A stretch of DNA of 64,000 nucleotides, from assembly GCA_032622095.1 (NCBI GenBank), contig CP136067.1:77774705-77838704 (forward strand). The letters run 5' to 3'. This document shows, piece after piece, positions 12,597 to 22,900 of the stretch. Both the position numbers and the translations under genes were made by a program. The notes under the pieces are model-generated. The model did no database searches and was not told the origin of the DNA. It saw only the letters and a program-made list of their open reading frames with translations. The DNA is from Siphonodentalium dalli. Lineage: Eukaryota; Mollusca; Scaphopoda; Gadilida; Siphonodentaliidae. The number at the start of each line of letters is the position of its first letter. The first letter of the stretch is position 1.

Positions 12597-13075
12597 TAGC
12601 TCGTGGACCCCACTTCGTCCGGGATGTTCCCCTCTGATTTTCGGAGAAATGCGCGATTTAACCTTGAATTGACTATTTTAAAGGTGAAGGTCATGTCGGG
12701 GTCACGATTTGACCCGTCCAAAACACTCCCCGGACAAAAGTCACGACAAAAGTACCCGTCGAAATCCGCCCGGCTTTATACCCGATTTGACCTTGAATTG
12801 ACAATTTTGAATGTCAAGATCAGGTCATGGTCATGATTTGACCCACCCGAAACACTCCTGGGACAAAAGTAACAGTAGGTATAAAATTTCGTTGAAATAC
12901 TTCCGTTTTACCAGATTTGACCTTGAATTGATCTTTTTGAATGTCAAAGTCAGGTCGGGATCAAGATTTGACCCGTCCAAAATACTCCCTGGAAATAATT
13001 ACCCCTAGGTATCAAATTTCGTCAAATCTGCCCGGCCATAGCTAACAGACAAACAAACAGACAAATGTCCAAAAT
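12597..13075 (-). mobile_element. Non-autonomous Helitron with ~130-bp repeat core
   Basis: Read on the minus strand, the 3' end contains CCCGGACGAAGTGGGG followed by TCCACGAGCTA, matching the terminal hairpin and near-CTAG ending of the elements ending at 37538 and 60546. The core is three tandem units of about 130 bp marked by GATTTGACCTTGAATTGA (12655, 12784, 12914). The opposite end is a CAAACA-rich stretch near 13050-13075. It encodes nothing and would depend on enzymes supplied in trans. It resembles the Helitron-related short elements with tandem cores known in bivalves; that family placement is inference. Confidence 0.7.
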
Positions 13076-13085
13076 ATATATTAAA

Positions 13086-13450
13086 CTAGCTGATGTACTC
13101 GACTTCATTCGGGCTAGTTAGGGATTTTTTTTGTGATCGCCTCCATCTGGACAGTACCCAGTATATACAGCGTCTGGCCAAACTATTGTTCAATTGGTCC
13201 AGAAACATGCCTATATCAGCACGTTCGAGAACATGGTCCCACGTGAAATTGGACCCGTCCATATTGCTCCCGTGATCGAAGTAGTCCTACACACAAATTT
13301 TTAGTCGGATCGGTCAAGGTCCAGAAACATGCCTATGAGCGAGGTCAAGTTGACACGTTAAATACCAAATTCGAGCAGTGTTAGAGTCTATAACACATAC
13401 ACACATGCATTCACGCATACACACATACATACATACATACAGACAGGTGT
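13086..13450 (-). mobile_element. Second non-autonomous Helitron-like element, degenerate
   Basis: On the minus strand the element ends CATCAGCTAG at 13086 with T following, preceded by the imperfect hairpin CCCGAATGAAGTCGAG. It lies immediately beside the previous element in the same orientation. The far end is an ACATACATACAT-rich stretch near 13430. No coding capacity. Confidence 0.5.
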
Positions 13451-13819
13451 TTCAAAATGTATAATCGATAGCTACAACAATTCTATGGTAGATAGTTCAC
13501 GGCCGACCTGATGCATGCATCTTAGTTTTCTTGTACTATCATTGTACTATGATAACCTGTAACAAAGGCAATCAGTTTCTTTACTGGATGGTCACTTTAT
13601 CAAATTAAAAACTGATCACTTTGTTGCAATTTGTCCATTACATATGCGATACATGTATGCTGTACTGTAATATTCAATTTCAATAACGCTCTGTCATAGA
13701 ATTTTAAGTTGTCACTTTCTTGAAACCAACAGTTTGAATTATGGTACAGAATTACTTGTCTAACCACCAACACAATTGCACTTCTTTGTGTTAAACATTT
13801 TTGTTAACATTCTTCACAG

Positions 13820-13992
13820 GGAGTCGCAGCCTGCAGGTAGCAGACCCAAGTGGTGGTCTGAGTACCGAGTACATGTGGAGAAAATGTTTTTTTTTCTGTA
13901 CAAGATAAGTTGCGGAAAAAAGAGATTCTGACTCAAGTTGACCGGGTAGAGATAGTCAGAGCGATCTACAAAGACATGTGTAAATATACATA
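13820..13992 (+). CDS. Exon 1 (first recognised), contains T-run frameshift
   Basis: Acceptor TTCTTCACAG ends at 13819; donor GTGAGT starts at 13993. One frame reads RPKWWSEYRVHVEKM up to a run of nine T (13887-13895). The other frame reads DKLRKKEILTQVDRVEIV from 13904 and splices in phase with the next exon. The two frames join only if the T run had 7 or 10 bases, so this is a sequencing error, a polymorphism or a real frameshift. Confidence 0.7.
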
Positions 13993-16900
13993 GTGAGTAT
14001 TTTTATCCAATACATGTACCATTTTTCTACTGATGTCTGATAATATAATATCAATGTAATTGAAGTTCCCCCATCCAATTTGACACCATAACTCAACATT
14101 TCTTTGCCTTTTGGTCAGCATTGAGCCTCAATATATCAACTTTGAGTCAAGGAAGTCACCCCATAGTTCTCAGTATAATTAGATTTTGATTTTTAATATT
14201 AATTATTTTACCGGGTCACAATATTTTGGAGACCATCAGAATGTTATTCTCCAAGATGATTTATGTGGCATCCAAGCATGTGTGGTTTGTGGATATGTGT
14301 AGATATGTTCTCCCCGCTAACTGTCACATATTGGTTTCAGTTCATCGCCATTCAGAATATCATTCGCTTTCTTAACTGTTTAGAAAAAAACATTGATATT
14401 TGATATTTGAGCCTATTTGATACCACGTGTTGTCAGTAATGGTGTTATTAATTAGTAATTAACTGATTCTGAACACCAAAGTGGTTTTTATATGCCCGTT
14501 TGTCTGTTTGCTTTTTACGATTCTGGATGATAACTTTTGTAAGTCTGAACTGAATGAAATGAAATTTGGTTAACATGATATATAGCTTCTGCTGTATGCC
14601 GAATGAATCATAATTTCCTGTGCAGGTCTGTTTTTATTTACATGGACACTATTTTCCATCCACATAACCAGTAGACATGGTTTACAAAAGAACTTCTATT
14701 CCTGCCAACTTACTGACATAACACACAATAAATTAATTTGTTTCATTTTTATCTTCTTTTCAGTACATCAACACACACGCAGTACTGCGATGCAATTCAC
14801 GCCCTAATGAACATATCGCAGAGCATCCAGAAAAGTGTACCAAAAGCTGGCATGGACCCTGTGGTGAGTTAAAAGGGGCAGGAGACAATGACTTTTCACC
14901 TGGTGAATTGAGCATACTTGATGCAGTCCTTTGGCATATACCGGTATCAATTCGAACTATACTTCTGTTATATAACTGTTATATCATCTGATAAAGGGTG
15001 ATGGACATTTATTAGATTCATTCCACTTCATTTCATGAAAAATATGCTACAAATGAATCAATTTGAGTCAATAATGCATGCTGAATAAAAACACATTAAA
15101 AGTTACATAATGGACAGTGAGTGATTCGAATATGATACTCTGGTCAAAGTGAATATATTTTGATCTACCATTACAAAAATGATGCATGGTGCAGCATGAA
15201 AAAGCATGTGCCATGGAATGCACATGCTTACAAGGTCATGGTAAATATTGTATGGCCAATGCATTCAGTACTGGAATCGATATAATTTTGCAGCACTGGG
15301 TAGATTTTGTATAAAATTCCCTGCCAATGCTTGTTTTTTCAATTTAAATCGGTTAGCATCAATTTCAAATTACATAGAAAATTGTAATGCGAATCCAGTT
15401 AAAATGAGCCCTGTGTGAGTAGACTCACATATATATGAGAATGTTTTGGCACATGGTTTTCGAAAAAAATCAAGATGCTTGTTGTATGAAGATTCCCTGT
15501 GGTGGTGAGATTGGAAATATAAAAATGTATGTCCACAGATGTTGTTTACATATTCTGTTATCCAATTGTTCATCTGTTCAGTTTTGAAATTGAATAAATT
15601 TGTCAGAACATTGTTCCAATTCAAGTTGAGCACATCAGTTTGGGCCCAAAAATTAGCAATCTCTTGTTAAATGTGGTATTATAAGTGTATTCAATTTATC
15701 AACTTCTTATCTTTCTCTCCAGGACTTTTGGAAGACAAGGCTCTCGGATAAGTTCCGTAATTCAAGAAGAAGAGAGCTGAAAAACACAGAAGAAGTGCAA
15801 GCAAAGAAAATCAAGCGGGCTGAGAAAGGTGAGTAGTTTCTCATTAGATCCCAGAACTGCAAGTTTTTCAGACAGGGTGATTGAAACAAGTTAAAAATTG
15901 AGTCAATGTTAAACATACCTTACTCGTATTTAAATTCGCGCAGTACTATTTTTCGCGCACCCATCGGTGCGCGAATTTAAAACTGTGCGAAAAATAGTAC
16001 GACTCCTGAATTTATACCAACACTACCATTTATATAAAGCGATAAATAATTGTAAAATCTTCGACATTTCAATGCTTGTAAAATTACACATATTCCCGAC
16101 GAAAGCACGCGTCCATACCAACAATCTGCATGAAGTGGCGCCGTGATCATACAACAGTCTGAGTTATTGATGTGAACCCAACAATTTAAATACTAGTAAT
16201 CAATTACAAAATTGTAATTTCAATCACTTTGACTGATTCCTCATATATATATGATGTAGTAACTCCAGTCGAATAATATTATACTATACCTTAGACCAAA
16301 CATGGGGAAATTGTTCGAATATAATGGACCAAATAAATGAATGGAATACTTCCCACCAGCTTACTGACATCTATAATATTATATTTATGTATACATTAGA
16401 TATATTAGAAAGATGCATGAATGTGTATCCAAACCATACATATCAAATTGTGTTCAAATTTTTAAACTGGTACTCACTATTAAGGAATAGTTTCGGACGT
16501 TTGGGCTATAAATGTGACACTAATAATCTCAATAGTGAATACTATGATCGGTGAAATAACTCTCGGTGAACTCCGGGCAAATAAAAAAATTTGACTTTAC
16601 TAACACAAATGATGGAGATGACTGTAGCACAAATATCAACCCATACGAGCTTATTGACCATTCCTGTAACTATTACGCACCCTCACCATTTCGGGATAAA
16701 ATAACGAAAACAAATAGAAGCACGTCATTAATTGGCCTTAATTGCAGAAGCTTGAATGCTAATTGGGATAACTTCAGAGAATTGTTATGCGATATGCAAA
16801 ATGATGATAATACTTTCGATGTAATCGCACTTTCAGAGATCTTCAGGATAAAAGAATCATATAATTTACCCGGTTACCAACCATTTGAATATTCAACGCG

Positions 16901-19900
16901 TCCAGATAACGACGATGGAAGAGGTGGGGTTTGGGCTATTTATAAAGAATGGCATTACATTCCAGCATAGACCTGACTTATAAGTATTTATTCCACATGT
17001 AATCGAAACGATATTTGTTGAAATAAACCCCAATCATAGAAACTCATATGTTATAGGGTCAATATACAGACCCAACACAGCTCCTATGGCAGATATTGAT
17101 GCTTTCGTATCCCATATTGATAGCATAATGGAAAAACTTAATGAATCGCACACGAAAGCTTATTTAATTGGAGATTTCAATATAGATTTACTGAACTCCG
17201 AAAATCATTCAAAAACCCACGAATTTGTAGACAACATATTTGAACGGTGCTATATCCCTGTGATCACAAACCAACCCGAGTCACTGATTTCTCAGCTACC
17301 CTGATTGATCATATACATACAAACTCAAAACGGACATTCGACTGCGGAATTATTTTATCAGATGTTTCTGACCATTTTGCAACATTTTACATTGAACATG
17401 AATTTACTCAAAAAGAGATTAATACACAGCGACAACCATTAGCACCCGTTAGAGTGATAAATGAAAAAAACACGACCATATTCAAATACATATTGAGCCG
17501 TCTATCATTTGACTCGGCTTTTAGTTGCTCGTCAGCAGAACTTGCTTACAATAACTTTATAGAACAATATGTGGCCGCATATGAACAAGCGTTCCCACTT
17601 AGATACCCCGAACAAAGGAAAAAATATATCAAAAGAGAACCTTGGATGACCAACGACTTATTGCAATCTTCCCTGAATAAAAACAAACTATTTACAAAAA
17701 AACTTTCTCATCCAACTAAAGAAAATGCAGACAAATACCAAACTTTTTGCAGAATATTCAACCACGCGAAAAGGAAGACTAAAAACGATTACTACAAATC
17801 AAAACTTGGCGAAGCAAGAATAACATGAGGCGAACGTGGGCAATCTTAAAAGACGCTCTTAAAGTTTCATCATCCCCACATAAACTTCCTAAAAATGTCA
17901 AATTCCAAAATAAAACATACTCGGATCCAGCTGAAATTGCGCAATCGTTTAACGAATACTTCGCTTCAATAGGTCAACAAACTGCTGATAAGGTAGAAAC
18001 AGTTCACAACATTCAACCCCTTGACTATATGACAGAAAAGAACCAAAAAAATTTCTTCCTCTCCGAAACACCAACAGCTGAAATGTTATCAACATGTGCT
18101 ACATTTTCCAATAAAAGCTGTGTAGATTTTTCGAATATATCTATGAAGTTGATGAAATGTACTATCAACGAAACTGTTTACGCACTTACACACATAATAA
18201 ACTTATCATTCGAACAAGGAATAGTGCCCACGAAAATGAAAATTTCTAGAGTTGTTCCCATACACAAAAATAGTACACGTGAAAATGTTGAAAACTACAG
18301 ACCAATTAGTATTTTGCCAGCTTTTTCAGAAATCATGGAAAAACATGCATAAACGTTTAAATTCTTTCTTAACAAAATTTGATATAATACATAACAAACA
18401 ATTTGGTATCAGGGAAAACCACTCGACAACACATCCCTTACTACATCTGTTAAATCATGTTGCTGAAAATAACAACAAAAAGACCAGAGACTCTACTTTA
18501 GCAATTTTTATAGACCTGTCCAAAGCATTCGACATGATTAGCCACACGATACTGCTTCAAATACTTGACCATTACGGCATTAGAGGAATAACAAAAAAAT
18601 GGTTCAAAAGCTATCTAGAAGGGAGAAAGCAATATGTTGAAATCGAAAATAATAAATCAAACATGCTTGATATAAACTGCGGTATGCCTCAAGGATCTAT
18701 ATTAGGACCCGTTCTATTTCTTATTTATGTCAATGATATGCCCAATAGCACATGTTTAAATCTCCTGTCATTTGCAGATGATACGACTCTCCATACTTCC
18801 GGCCATGATCCTCGGCAAATTGAGAAACAAGTTAATTCAGAACTTCTAAAAATTCATCAATGGTGTTGTAGTAATAAATTATCAATTAACGTATCAAAAA
18901 GTAAATACATGTTATTACATCCCACCAATAATGACTTCAAATGGAATAATCTTAAAATAAATTTGAATAACAAGCCATTAACGCGAGTAGGTAATACCAG
19001 ACCAGAACAATCTAAAAAAATTCTTGGAATTATCATTGATGAGAATCTCACCTTTAAATATCACATATCTATGGTACGTAAACAAATATCCAATGCAATA
19101 TATTCCATAAATAAGGTAAAGCGAATATTACCAAAAAACTGCTTGAGAACTTTATACTTCTCTTTGATCCACAGTCATCTCATCCATGGTTTGAAAATTT
19201 GGGGCCATGCCGATACAGGAGGCACTATCTTTAAACAACAGAAAAAGGCAATTAGAATTATATCCAACAAATCATACAGGAGCCATACAGAACCAATTTA
19301 TCTGAATGAGAACATTCTTAAATTTCAAGACTTATATAAGCTACAAGCAGTAACGTTCGTTTTTGACTGGAAAAGAGATAATCTTCCCAAATCATTCAAT
19401 GAAACGTTTCACTATACAACTGCTAATACCCGACAGGCTGGTAGTCTGAAAACATCAACTCCGAGAACTGCATTTAGTTCTACGTTACCTAAACACACAT
19501 TCCCTGACATATGGAATGGATTGGACAAAAATTACAAGAACATAAAATTTCGTAACCGATTTAAAACGTTATTGACAAAAAATTATCTGTCGCAATACTC
19601 GTCTAAAATTAAATGCAATAATACCTTTTGTCGAGATTGTGCAGTTATGCCTAAATGCACGACATGAGCCCCAACATTGTTAATTCCTAGTAAAAAGCCT
19701 GGTATGTTCACCTTTCATTTTGGCTGGATAATATGTAACCTTGTCCTTTATAAACAGAAATGATGGATATGAACAAAATGAATAGCGATCTTTTAAAAAA
19801 AGGCTCTTATTTTGTCGTATAGTCTAAAAGTATAATACTTCAGCCATACTCACTGCACTCATGATAGAGTAATATTGCCCAGTGCTTGGTATAACCAGTA

Positions 19901-22900
19901 CATATACCAGCATACTATGTACACCATGTAAATGGTTTGGATACGCCATTCATGAATATTTTTTTCCCTCCATATTTTCATGTATTTAGATGTTACTATA
20001 CTTCACGTCATTTTACTATTTAAGTTTCATTTCCAAACAGGGGCGACAGGAAGACGGCCTATCTGGCCAAGCCGCCCCTGTACAATATAATCATGTTTAT
20101 TTCTGTATATTTCACTGTCAGCATTATGTTTGTAAATATTGTACAAAATAAACAATCAATCAATCAATCAATTTTATCTGAAGTTGACAGCCTACCCGGT
20201 TTTAGTTTTACTTCATTCGAGCTCAATGATCCCCATAAAAACTTAAATACCAGAAAAATAACTTGAAGCATATATGCACCCATCTTCGGAACAAAATTAT
20301 AATGTAGTTATGTTCTACTTGATGTAAATTTCCGTCGTGGTGATGCATGGTCTAATACATACGTATATTCAGGAGCGATTAATGTACTCAATCCGAATTC
20401 ACGCTCGCAAATTACCATTCCCTTGGCTTCGGGGTAAAAAAATTATTTGATTCGAGTCGAGGGGCCCACCCATCAAAGCTCAGAGTGCACAGCTATCGAC
20501 GTTTGAAATGTGTTATTTTAATTTTAAGTGGCCCAGTAAACAGTCGACGAGATGAATTTCTCTGGCTTTTTTTGTGTCAGATAGTTGACAAACCGGCAAA
20601 ATATCAATGACCAAAATGTTGATAAATAACAGGTTTTGGGCAATTTTATACTATTGTTGACTGTGGTTAGGATTATGTTTGGGTAAATAATTGATTCTGA
20701 TAACTGAAGCGGCCTTTAGCAAAATTTTGTTGTTGGAATTTGATGATATGGGGACCATCGAATTGGATTGAGTACCTTTAAGAACTGACAGTCATCAAAT
20801 ATATGACCTTTTCTAAAATATTTTTGTCAGTTTTGAATTCGCGCAGGATGGTGTTCGAATTCAAAGTGCGCGAATTTAAAACTGACCGAAAAATAGTACT
20901 GCGCGAATTTAAATACGAGTATAAAGATAGGCAATTTTTACCTTGTTTCGATCACCCTGTCTAAAAAAGTTCAAAAGCAACTATCTCATTTATGGACACA
21001 AGTTAAACAGTTGATTATGTCGGTGTTTCTTCAGATAAGTATCCCAGTCATTCGTATTTGTTAAAGGTACGGTTGGCCTTGGCGGTGGGTATCCTGTGAA
21101 AATATTTCCACCCGTCAAAAACCGCCACAAACAGAAAGAACAACAAAATGTAGACAGACTTTGTCCATATACAAATAAGGAATATCGCATAAACAGTATG
21201 TTATTGTCACATATTTGACCATTGTTATGTAAACAAAAACATAAAAAGTTACTTTTCTGGTGTTTGTTTATATTATGATGGTAAACATAAAGAGCGTTCT
21301 TTGTTGGTGAATTCCTGATATGGAACGAATAAAGAGCGTTTATGCCATTTGTGTGTGATTAGCCAGCAGCATTGTGCTGCCTTCTGTAACACAATCAGGC
21401 TCTTGTTTAGGTAAAATATAGTAAATCTTTATGATAACATGCTGTTTACGCGATGGTCATGGTATATGTGAACGAAACTATGCGTTTTAATGTTTTTTCT
21501 GTTTACGGCGATTGGAACAAATATGAATATTTTCGACAACTAAGGCCTCACGTGCCTTTAAAGCTTGTCAGAACATACATTGTATATTTACAATCATTGC
21601 GCATCGGCATTGATAAATACACATCACTTGAATTTTCTCTGTTAGGTTAAAATAAACAAACTGATAGATTAACACCCCCTATCATCCATATTTGTTCATG
21701 CCTTGAACATTTTATATCAATTCTGCACCCACGCCCCCCCCCCAAAGTCTTGTTCTCCTTTCATTTTACTACACAGGTGAGATGTCAGTATCAATAACAT
21801 GTTGGGTGTCAGTTTTTCAAACCAAGACTCTAATAGCAAGATTATGTTTTCCCCAAGGTTTCTCTTTATTGAGGATAGCTATTTAAAAAAACAAATTTAA
21901 AACATTCAAATTAATACCCTTATTTTGTAAATATTGGATGTAAATTCAGCATTTTTTAAAATTATTACCTCTATTGCTAACTGTCATTCTATTTCAGTTT
22001 CAGATAGTCCTCTTGTCTGGGGAATCCCCAATTTTAAACCACCTCGACCAGAAGGTGAAGACGACAAATCCATCATCACCATGGAGTTCTGGATGAAAGA
22101 TGAATCCAGGCGCAGGAAGCAAAACTTCAGCAAAATATCTATCATGATGGATAGAACGTTCCCAGACAGAAGGAAATATATCATCGACGACTGCCCGGGA
22201 GTGTCCGAAATAAAGGAGAAATACCCTTGTCTCTTTGACGAGGACGAGGTTGGTTGATTTCCTTCGCAATATCAAATTGTTAACTCTTCCACGATTGGAG
22301 CTTCCTGAATTTTTTTCGAAAACATTATGCCAATGCTTATATAAGAGAATACTTCGGCCAAGCAATAATCACCTTAACATTGTAAGCTATTCTCTTGTAT
22401 ATGCGAGACCTCTATGGACTGGCAAAGGATATTTAATGCTTCTCGGGTACAGCTCCCATCATGAAAGGGTTAATTCAAAACTGTCATGCCTCAAATGATG
22501 TAAAAATTTCCATCGCCAATCAGTTCCAATGGGCAACGCCCACAATGCCTAAAAATGTGGTCTGCAATAGGTTTATATTTAGCATATTCTGAATATAAAG
22601 CCCGTTCTATTTATGTCCTATCATATGAATTTGAAAATATTGTAAGATTTGTCTGGATAAAAAATGGTCATATATTCAGAATCATTAACATTTATATAAG
22701 ACAAAGTATAATAATTATAATTAGGGATGAACACATACGGTAGCATTTGCCCATTACTTTGTATGTTGCAACAATTACTGTCACCTGAAACTACATGCAC
22801 TTTTCTTGAATCCACAGCTAGCAGAAGAATACAAACGTCTAACGACATACGATTTAGCAAGTTCTATGCTTTCTGAGATGCACGTATATGCTGACCAGAT

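Larger units (their letters stand above)
15868..20966. mobile_element. Region bracketed by ~95-bp inverted arms, contains a LINE
   Basis: The left arm (15868-15960) contains CAGACAGGGTGATTGAAACA and ACTCGTATTTAAATTCGCGC. The right arm (20871-20966) contains the inverted counterparts GCGCGAATTTAAATACGAGT and ATCACCCTGTCTAAAA. The arms are separated by 5.1 kb within intron 3 of the SAMD3-like gene. The left arm also has an internal GCGCAC hairpin. A foldback element split by later insertions is the simplest reading. Confidence 0.55.
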
